Shown: piece after piece, positions 1 through 3,995 of the stretch
Position numbering within the stretch: position 1 is the first letter of the stretch
How the letters are laid out: each line of letters begins with the position of its first letter
Source of the DNA: an archaeon
GTDB taxonomy: Archaea > Asgardarchaeota > Hermodarchaeia > Hermodarchaeales > Hermodarchaeaceae
Direction of reading: 5' to 3'
NCBI GenBank assembly: GCA_016550415.1
Contig: JABXGU010000157.1
Span: forward strand, 1-5,087
DNA length: 5,087 bases
Notes under the pieces: generated by a model
Told to the model about the DNA's origin: nothing
Databases searched by the model: none
What the model saw: the letters and a program-made list of their open reading frames with translations, nothing else
Translations under genes and position numbers: made by a program

Positions 1-489
1 AATGGAAAACATCGCGCCTTTGCGATAGGAACACGTGGAACATATGATGTAATTAACGAAAGCACTATACCATTCACCACGATTCACAGTGGAATACCTG
101 CCTACAGTTGGATTCTTACACCTAACCCTATGGATATACTTCTCATTGCTTGGCAACTTCCTGCATCTGCAGACATATTCAGCATCTTCGCTTATGCTAT
201 GAGTGCCTATCTCCAAGACCTCTATTCTGGACCCTTGGACCTCTATAACCATGCAAGTACTGCCTTCAATGCTGCACCCTTCTGGTATGGCATCGCCTTT
301 CCTGAATACAATGGATATCGAGTGGAACACGATCCAGTCTATACGGCTTACTCAAATATTGGATCATTTACCATACCAACAATACCAACATATTTTGGTT
401 TAGTGATCCTAACAAGTGCAACACTGGTAGGACTAATAGTCCTTGTCTTAGTTGTCATCAGGATAAACGGAAAAGACAAAGGCGTCTAG
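1..489 (+). CDS. C-terminal part of a membrane-anchored surface protein (paralog of the 1589-2965 product), 5'-truncated by the window edge
   Basis: Frame 1 is open from the first base to the TAG at 487-489, giving 162 residues with no start in view; the Met at base 130 is internal. The first 121 residues align without gaps to residues 301-421 of the protein encoded at 1589-2965, with 84 identities by hand count (about 69%). Shared blocks include RGTYD, AWQLP, GPLD, FWYG and EHDPVYTAYSNIG. An N-E-S glycosylation sequon (residue 19) is conserved. After the shared SNIG the two proteins part. This one has a proline/threonine-rich spacer, one long hydrophobic segment (about residues 132-153) and a short charged tail ending GKDKGV, with no PGF-like motif or Arg cluster. 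It therefore looks like a stably membrane-anchored ectodomain with a cytoplasmic C-terminus. I do not recognise the family and infer no enzymatic role. Confidence 0.88.
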   Translation, partial: NGKHRAFAIGTRGTYDVINESTIPFTTIHSGIPAYSWILTPNPMDILLIAWQLPASADIFSIFAYAMSAYLQDLYSGPLDLYNHASTAFNAAPFWYGIAFPEYNGYRVEHDPVYTAYSNIGSFTIPTIPTYFGLVILTSATLVGLIVLVLVVIRINGKDKGV

Positions 490-499
490 ACTCCATATA

Positions 500-549
500 G
501 CCTCTTGAAAAAAGGCAGAATTTTCCCTTCCTTAATTTTTCAGCTCTTT
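500..549 (+). terminator. Weak candidate terminator after the left surface-protein gene
   Basis: Eleven bases after the stop codon there is a short GCCT...AGGC inverted repeat (500-503 with 513-516). A pyrimidine-rich run with several T-tracts follows (521-549). Archaeal termination often needs only T-runs, so the T-rich stretch is the more meaningful part; the 4-bp stem alone could be chance. Confidence 0.35.
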
Positions 550-584
550 TCTACTGAAGTAAGAGTGAATTGAATGTCTTTCAG
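539..584. promoter_or_regulatory. Cluster of CTGAA/TTCAG half-sites upstream of the regulator gene
   Basis: TTCAG (539-543), CTGAA (554-558) and TTCAG (580-584) lie in the 45 bp just ahead of the TATA-like box at 598-603. The first pair forms an inverted repeat with a 10-bp gap. The same half-site in the opposite arrangement, also with a 10-bp gap, forms the core of the palindrome in front of the 1589-2965 gene. This could be an operator for the winged-helix protein encoded next door. The half-site is only 5 bp, so coincidence is quite possible. Confidence 0.3.
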
Positions 585-597
585 ATTTGACGATATG

Positions 598-603
598 TAT
601 AAA
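598..603 (+). promoter_or_regulatory. TATA-like box for the winged-helix/RDD gene
   Basis: The sequence TATAAA (598-603) within TGTATAAAG is the best archaeal TATA match in this intergenic region. Archaeal transcription normally starts about 22-27 bp downstream of the box, which predicts a start near 622-628. That lies just past the upstream ATG at 618 and is compatible with translation from the ATG at 699. There is no strong purine-rich BRE directly upstream. Confidence 0.4.
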
Positions 604-679
604 GGTTTAACAGGAGCATGAAAATAAAAAGGCACCATATTAGTGAACTGTGCTTGAACCTCAGTTCCCTCTCGGGTTT

Positions 680-690
680 GGTGAGGAAGG
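680..690 (+). promoter_or_regulatory. Ribosome binding site supporting the start at 699
   Basis: GGTGAGGAAGG at 680-690 carries GGTGA and GAGG elements complementary to the archaeal 16S 3' end (which pairs with GGAGGTGA). It sits 8-14 bases before ATG 699. By contrast, the GGAG at 613-616 is only one base from ATG 618, too close to act as a normal ribosome site. This favours 699 as the start. Confidence 0.5.
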
Positions 691-698
691 GCCGAGTA

Positions 699-1442
699 AT
701 GACTGATCTTGATTATTTTGTCTCCGCCATTGGTCACCCATTACGACGGCAAATTCTCCAGACCGTCTATGAGAATCCGAAAATTTCATATTCCCAGATT
801 TTGGCTAGAGTCAATATTTCGAGTGGCAAGTTAAATTTCCATCTCCAGAAACTGGACCGTTTTCTAACCCAAGTTGATGGACAATATCGCATTTCTGATA
901 AAGGTTTGATGTTGTTTCGAACCATGGGAATGTTGGAACGTCGACTTAGCGGGAAAGAATATACAAGTCCTAAAATGCCAGGCCTTTTTGTCGGACGGCG
1001 ATTTTTTGCATTCATTATTGATGTAACAATAATTCTAACAGTTCTCTTTGTAGCTGCTGATCCGACATCCCTTATCATGTCTACTACTTGGTGGTCTCAG
1101 GGGTTACCAGTGCCCACATTTCTTATCCGTATCGTGGATATGTTAATTACTTATCCAGAACCCAACGTGGTTCTTATCCGAGCATATATCTTTGCAGTTC
1201 TTTGGATGTACTTCACATTGATGGAAGGCTATCGTGGTCAGTCTCTTGGCAAGATGATATTAGGTATCCGAATTGTCGATATGAGTGGTGCGAGGATGAC
1301 ACCCCATGAAGCAGCAGTTCGATCCCTCGCCAAGGTTTTGATTTTACCAATTGACATTATTGTAGGACTCATCAAGTCGAGGAAAGCAGGCTTCTTACGT
1401 TTCTTTGGTCAATATACCCGAACATGGGTTCTCCGGATCTAG
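699..1442 (+). CDS. Winged-helix DNA-binding protein fused to an RDD membrane domain (putative membrane-tethered transcription regulator)
   Basis: From ATG 699 the product is 247 residues. Residues 8-70 form an ArsR-like winged helix: SAIGHPLRRQIL opening, ISYSQILARVNISSGKLNFHLQKL as helix-turn-helix, then a QYRISDKG wing. After a linker comes an RDD-type domain (about 97-247). It has GRRFFAFIID starting the first membrane helix (101-120), a second at 161-176, the hallmark GQSLGKMILGIRIVD segment (180-194), and a third helix (208-225). The third RDD aspartate is not obvious near the C-terminus (FFGQYTRTW), a possible deviation. RDD domains are membrane domains of mostly unknown or transport-related role. 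By inference the protein tethers a DNA-binding domain to the membrane. It lies between two paralogous surface-protein genes, all on one strand, which it may control. A start at ATG 618 would add 27 residues without domain similarity; I prefer 699 because of its ribosome site and the TATA position. Confidence 0.85.
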   Translation: MTDLDYFVSAIGHPLRRQILQTVYENPKISYSQILARVNISSGKLNFHLQKLDRFLTQVDGQYRISDKGLMLFRTMGMLERRLSGKEYTSPKMPGLFVGRRFFAFIIDVTIILTVLFVAADPTSLIMSTTWWSQGLPVPTFLIRIVDMLITYPEPNVVLIRAYIFAVLWMYFTLMEGYRGQSLGKMILGIRIVDMSGARMTPHEAAVRSLAKVLILPIDIIVGLIKSRKAGFLRFFGQYTRTWVLRI

Positions 1443-1451
1443 CTACTCTTC

Positions 1452-1485
1452 CCTGAAAAATGTCTTTTTAGGTCAAAAACTTTGA
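1452..1485 (+). terminator. Two small hairpins with T-run after the regulator gene, possible terminator
   Basis: Ten bases after the TAG, CCTGAAAA (1452-1459) can pair with TTTTTAGG (1465-1472) through one G-U pair around a 5-base loop. TCAAA (1473-1477) and TTTGA (1481-1485) follow immediately as a second small stem. The T-run lies within the first stem rather than after it. This may act as a 3' end or processing signal for the regulator mRNA, but both stems are AT-rich and weak. Confidence 0.3.
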
Positions 1486-1502
1486 AAAGCGCAGTTTTCT
1501 AG

Positions 1503-1524
1503 ACTGAAAATTATACTTTTCAGT
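1503..1524. repeat. Perfect 8-bp inverted repeat upstream of the second surface-protein gene (candidate operator)
   Basis: ACTGAAAA (1503-1510), a 6-base spacer, then TTTTCAGT (1517-1524) form an exact palindrome. It lies immediately before the TTTAAAA element at 1528-1534 and 65 bp before the preferred start at 1589. Its position and symmetry suit a binding site for a dimeric regulator, plausibly the winged-helix protein encoded just upstream. It could instead be a terminator stem, since TTGTTT follows it. Confidence 0.45.
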
Positions 1525-1527
1525 TTG

Positions 1528-1534
1528 TTTAAAA
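1528..1534 (+). promoter_or_regulatory. Possible TATA-like element for the 1589-2965 gene
   Basis: TTTAAAA sits just downstream of the 1503-1524 palindrome. A transcript starting about 25 bp later (near 1553-1560) would begin after the ATG at 1547 and give a leader of roughly 30 bases before ATG 1589. The match to the archaeal consensus is moderate; TTATAC inside the palindrome (1511-1516) is an alternative. Confidence 0.3.
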
Positions 1535-1588
1535 GTGTAAATTCAGATGGTTAACCAACAAGCATCAACATATGGATTGGGCTTGAAA

Positions 1589-2965
1589 ATGAATAGAACA
1601 ATAAAATTGCTAACCGTAGTGTCTCTATGCTTTGCAATGATTCTCAGTCTTTCACCAGCGACAACGAAGGCTTTGCCACCAGCTTCTTGGAATCCTGGTG
1701 ACGAAGTTGCTGTTTTTGACCACTCATTCAATGAAGAATATTGGACCAACGACTCCGTCAATGTCCAAACAGCAGATGGTACAGATGTGCAGTTCATCGC
1801 TAGTTATGTAAATTACTCTGAATCCGTTGGAAGCTTCCAAGCAATGCTCATTTCTCTTGGTATTGTTGAAGCTGCTAATGGCACTCAATCAACACTACCC
1901 TACCAGCTCTTTGGACTACACTTTACCACACCTTCAGGTAAGGATGTCTTTATTGGTGCCATTCTAGCCTTTCTTTATGCCTGGAATGACACAAATTCCA
2001 ATGGTTGGCCAAATAAGGACGAAGACCGTTGGTACCTAATACCATATGGGTATAATGACGGGAATGGTACAGCACCCACTGTACAAGCAGTCACTGCCAC
2101 AAAATTAGGAACTGGCCATTACCAGTTTGGTATTACCTACAATAACCTTTATGCACGAGTTGTTGACGCAAAAAACCCGCTTGGGTTCTGGTTATCACTC
2201 ATCTTCCCCATCTTAGAGGTTACTTTTAGTGAATTCACTGTCATTTATGACGTTGAAGTCGATCCTGTGACCGGTGAAATTACTGCTGAAACCTTCTACA
2301 GGATTGGACAAGTAGATGAGCTTTTACTCCTTGGCGTGTCAATTCCTGATCCTCAAGATTACTTAAAGGGTATAGGAATTGGCGCTGCTCACTTCGGTGT
2401 TGCCTTTACATCAAACTACTACGTACAACAAGGGACTACTACTCCAACAAATGCGACTAACTGGTTCCTACACAATGTTACAACTGATGCCCTAGGACGA
2501 GAACGTGCCTTCGCAGTTGGTGTCCGAGGTACATATGATCAAATGAATGAGAGCACGCCCACAGTGACCACAATCCAAAGCGGCCTTCCTGCCTATAACT
2601 GGGTCTTACAACCCAACGCCACAGACCTCGTGCTCGTTGCTTGGCAATTGCCCTTCTCCGCAGACCTCTTCAGTGTCTTTGGCTATGCCATGAGTCCATA
2701 TCTGCAGAGCCTTTACACAGGTCCCCTCGACGTGTATAACCATGCAGCTGGCGCGTTCGGTGCAGCTGCCTTCTGGTATGGAGTAGCCTTCAGCGAATGC
2801 GAAGGGTACCGCATTGAACACGACCCAGTCTACACTGCTTATTCGAACATTGGGCAGGCAACAACACCACCAGCTATCCCCGGCTTCCCATTCGAAGCTA
2901 TCTTTGTGGGTGTCATAACCAGCTTACTAGCGGTCTTCCTTGTTCGCCGACGAAGAAGACACTAA
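1589..2965 (+). CDS. Secreted surface protein with signal peptide and PGF-like C-terminal anchor/sorting tail
   Basis: 458 residues from ATG 1589. The N-terminus MNRTIK, hydrophobic LLTVVSLCFAMILSL and SPATTKA is a typical Sec signal peptide with likely cleavage after Ala28. The ectodomain (29-425) carries nine N-X-S/T sequons (N54, 75, 97, 133, 159, 288, 296, 320, 343). At 134-145 it has an Asp/Asn-rich loop fitting the EF-hand-like D-x-N-x-N-G-x-x-N-x-x-E spacing. Residues 301-421 match the left-edge protein (about 69% identity). The tail has PPAIPGFPFEA, one hydrophobic segment (about 434-452) and RRRRRH. This three-part pattern resembles archaeal PGF-CTERM-type sorting signals, so cleavage and lipid anchoring by an archaeosortase-like enzyme is possible; no such enzyme is in view. 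The in-frame ATG at 1547 would add 14 residues (MVNQQAS...) and an unusually long n-region. Neither ATG has a good ribosome site, so 1589 is preferred on the signal peptide alone. Family unrecognised; function unknown. Confidence 0.88.
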   Translation: MNRTIKLLTVVSLCFAMILSLSPATTKALPPASWNPGDEVAVFDHSFNEEYWTNDSVNVQTADGTDVQFIASYVNYSESVGSFQAMLISLGIVEAANGTQSTLPYQLFGLHFTTPSGKDVFIGAILAFLYAWNDTNSNGWPNKDEDRWYLIPYGYNDGNGTAPTVQAVTATKLGTGHYQFGITYNNLYARVVDAKNPLGFWLSLIFPILEVTFSEFTVIYDVEVDPVTGEITAETFYRIGQVDELLLLGVSIPDPQDYLKGIGIGAAHFGVAFTSNYYVQQGTTTPTNATNWFLHNVTTDALGRERAFAVGVRGTYDQMNESTPTVTTIQSGLPAYNWVLQPNATDLVLVAWQLPFSADLFSVFGYAMSPYLQSLYTGPLDVYNHAAGAFGAAAFWYGVAFSECEGYRIEHDPVYTAYSNIGQATTPPAIPGFPFEAIFVGVITSLLAVFLVRRRRRH

Positions 2966-2996
2966 ATATGCCACAGTAAAATAACAATCTCTAAAC

Positions 2997-3040
2997 CCGC
3001 TCGACTGCTTCAATAGTCGAGCGGCGCTTTTCCTTTTTTT
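2997..3040 (+). terminator. Strong hairpin plus T-tract terminator after the surface-protein gene
   Basis: CCGCTCGACT (2997-3006) and AGTCGAGCGG (3015-3024) form a perfect, GC-rich 10-bp stem with an 8-base loop. CGCTTTTCC and seven Ts follow, to 3040. It starts 31 bases after the TAA at 2963-2965. The form is that of a bacterial intrinsic terminator; in archaea the T-tract alone may suffice and the stem may stabilise the mRNA 3' end. Confidence 0.85.
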
Positions 3041-3043
3041 CTC

Positions 3044-3060
3044 TCAGCTTCGCTAGCTGA
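3044..3060. repeat. Second small inverted repeat just past the terminator
   Basis: TCAGCT (3044-3049) and AGCTGA (3055-3060) form a 6-bp stem with a 5-base loop. It directly follows the T-tract of the 2997-3040 terminator and may be a back-up termination or mRNA end-protecting structure. Its stem is short, and no role can be shown. Confidence 0.35.
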
Positions 3061-3092
3061 AATGGTATTATGGTTTCTAAGCCTGATAATCC

Positions 3093-3110
3093 AAAAAGAT
3101 TTTTTATAAA
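3093..3110 (+). promoter_or_regulatory. Strong BRE/TATA-type promoter for the truncated ferredoxin-like ORF
   Basis: AAAAAGA (3093-3099) followed by T-run and TTTATAAA (3103-3110) is the best archaeal promoter match in the window. The box begins 28 bp before the ATG at 3131. Transcription would therefore start at or within a few bases of that ATG, as in leaderless archaeal genes. No Shine-Dalgarno sequence precedes the ATG (only a T-run), which agrees with leaderless initiation. Confidence 0.65.
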
Positions 3111-3130
3111 ATAATTATTTACATTTTTTT

Positions 3131-3202
3131 ATGCCAATTCGCGAGATAATTGAAATCGATGAGAACAAGTGTGACGGATGTAGTTTATGCAAAATCTGGT
3201 AA
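3131..3202 (+). pseudogene. Stump of a [4Fe-4S] ferredoxin-type gene, 23 codons then stop
   Basis: ATG 3131 opens a 23-residue frame reading MPIREIIEIDENKC-DGC-SLC-KIW, then TAA at 3200-3202. MPxREIIxIDxxKCxGCGxC is the usual opening of archaeal and bacterial 4Fe-4S ferredoxin-domain proteins, where a fourth cysteine (C-x-x-x-C-P) and at least 30 more residues should follow. Here C14, C17 and C20 keep the C-x2-C-x2-C spacing, with Ser where Gly is common. The fourth cysteine and everything after it are absent. I read the two other plus frames beyond the break (to about 3290) and found no continuation, so a simple frameshift does not explain it; a deletion or replacement is more likely. The promoter and start look intact. 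A functional micro-peptide cannot be excluded but could not ligate a normal 4Fe-4S cluster alone. Confidence 0.65.
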
Positions 3203-3315
3203 ACAGATTCCGCTTCATCACACCGTTATTACAATTCCGGGTCAAACACGTGACTAGCTTTATTATGAATAAAACAGAGAATCTGCACTCGAATGTGTCT
3301 TTGCCGGTGTTCTTA

Positions 3316-3331
3316 GAATATTATAATATTC
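3316..3331. repeat. Perfect 16-bp AT-rich palindrome at the 3' end of the peroxiredoxin gene
   Basis: GAATATTATAATATTC is fully self-complementary. It lies 3 bp beyond the peroxiredoxin stop codon (minus strand, stop at 3335-3337). It may serve in ending that transcript or as a protein-binding site. The rest of 3203-3315 holds no gene or structure I can support. Confidence 0.45.
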
Positions 3332-3334
3332 AAT

Positions 3335-3832
3335 TTAGTCTGAGGGGCGCCCACGATCAAGTTCGTCTACAGCATGTTGCACATCGCTGTAGGGTGGTTC
3401 CACACCGGGGTTATCAGTTATCCATTTGTACCGGATAAAGCCTTCAGGGCTAATTACGAATACGGAACGTTTGGCAGTTGTATATCCTATAAGTCCACCT
3501 ATGTTTTCTTGTACGATGTCATAGGCGCGGATGACTTTTCGATTAAAATCACTCAGGATTGGAAATAGAAGACGGTTTTGCTCTGCGAAGGCATAATTTG
3601 TAAATGGGTCGTTCACGCTAATGGCGATGATTTGGGCGTTCACTTCTTCGAAATTAGCTAGCGAGTCTCGGAGAGTGCAAAGTTCTCGTGTGCAAACTTC
3701 AGTGAAGGCACCTGGGAAGAAAACGAGTACGATTGTTTTACCCTTGAACTCAGCTAGGGTTCGCAGCTTGCGTTTTGTATCATATAATTTGAGTGGCGGA
3801 GCCGCCATTCCAATTTGGAGACGGGATGACAA
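3335..3832 (-). CDS. Peroxiredoxin, Bcp/AhpC-TSA type (thiol peroxidase)
   Basis: 165 residues, close to the usual 150-160 for Bcp-type peroxiredoxins, and a complete thioredoxin-fold domain. The active-site segment FFPGAFTEVCTRELC gives Pro40, Thr44 and peroxidatic Cys47, i.e. the P-x3-T-x2-C signature. Cys52, five residues later, matches the resolving-cysteine position of atypical 2-Cys Bcp enzymes. Arg122 (TTAKRSVFVI) is the likely active-site arginine. The enzyme reduces hydrogen peroxide and organic hydroperoxides in the cytoplasm, with electrons from a thioredoxin-like partner; no partner gene is nearby. The start is TTG at 3832 (read on the minus strand), chosen because a GGGAGGT ribosome site lies 8 bases upstream and the next residues (SSRLQIGMAAPPL) are the family's usual opening (IG..APxF/L). 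The gene is divergent from the nicotinate phosphoribosyltransferase gene. Family certain; exact subfamily (Bcp versus AhpE-like) less so. Confidence 0.95.
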   Translation of the reverse strand: MSSRLQIGMAAPPLKLYDTKRKLRTLAEFKGKTIVLVFFPGAFTEVCTRELCTLRDSLANFEEVNAQIIAISVNDPFTNYAFAEQNRLLFPILSDFNRKVIRAYDIVQENIGGLIGYTTAKRSVFVISPEGFIRYKWITDNPGVEPPYSDVQHAVDELDRGRPSD

Positions 3833-3840
3833 GACACTAA

Positions 3841-3846
3841 CCTCCC
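3841..3846 (-). promoter_or_regulatory. Shine-Dalgarno site that fixes the TTG start of the peroxiredoxin
   Basis: On the minus strand GGGAGG (3846 down to 3841), continuing into TT, is followed by 8 bases and then TTG at 3832-3830. The intervening GTG (3837-3835) is out of frame with the peroxiredoxin, and the first in-frame ATG (Met9) would cut into the conserved N-terminal strand. The TTG is therefore the likely start. Confidence 0.75.
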
Positions 3847-3870
3847 TTTTGGAAAATGTGAGCAGCTAGA

Positions 3871-3887
3871 TTATCATAAGCCTTTGC
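3871..3887 (-). promoter_or_regulatory. Candidate BRE/TATA promoter for the peroxiredoxin gene
   Basis: Read on the minus strand, GCAAAGG (3887-3881) then CTTATGATAA (3880-3871) resembles an archaeal BRE followed by a TATA-like box. Initiation about 25 bp downstream, near 3850, would give a short leader just containing the GGGAGG site. The TATA match is imperfect. Confidence 0.4.
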
Positions 3888-3942
3888 CTTTTCCTGCTAC
3901 CTCGGATTATGAGTAGAATGCAGGCTTTTCCTAAATGCTTTT

Positions 3943-3960
3943 GAGCGGTCACCCCCGCTT
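3943..3960. repeat. Short GC-rich hairpin between the divergent genes
   Basis: GAGCGG (3943-3948) can pair with CCGCTT (3955-3960), one G-U pair included, around the 6-base loop TCACCC. It stands out as GC-rich in an AT-rich spacer and lies 35 bp before the nicotinate phosphoribosyltransferase start. It could be a leader structure or a protein site; I see no known riboswitch and no convincing TATA box for that gene, although AAATGCTTTTGAG (3933-3945) is a weak possibility. Confidence 0.3.
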
Positions 3961-3983
3961 CTAGATTCTGTATCTGATATTTT

Positions 3984-3987
3984 GAGG
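3984..3987 (+). promoter_or_regulatory. Ribosome binding site of the nicotinate phosphoribosyltransferase gene
   Basis: GAGG within TTGAGGATGG lies 8 bases before ATG 3996. It supports that ATG as the start; the ATG at 3988 is in another frame. Confidence 0.55.
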
Positions 3988-3995
3988 ATGGTCTT

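Noticed and set aside
767..1078. 103-codon minus-strand frame opposite the winged-helix/RDD gene
   Set aside because: Antisense shadow rich in Arg/Ser/Ile without domain features; the plus-strand frame has clear winged-helix and RDD motifs.
1..2965. Composite transposon or recent tandem duplication
   Set aside because: There is no transposase or flanking repeat, and the paralogous DNA has diverged (about 69% protein identity), so the duplication is old.
3203..3334. Possible continuation of the ferredoxin by frameshift
   Set aside because: Both other plus frames after the stop were read (KSGKQIPLHH... and MQNLVNRF...); neither gives a C-x-x-x-C-P motif or ferredoxin-like sequence.
3187..3438. 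83-codon plus-strand frame beginning inside the ferredoxin stump
   Set aside because: It overlaps the peroxiredoxin gene antisense, has no ribosome site or recognisable domain, and its beginning is simply another frame of the stump.
3893..3924. CCTGC...GCAGG inverted repeat in the peroxiredoxin/phosphoribosyltransferase spacer, considered as a riboswitch or operator
   Set aside because: Only a 5-bp stem with a long loop and no resemblance to a known riboswitch core; not distinguishable from chance.
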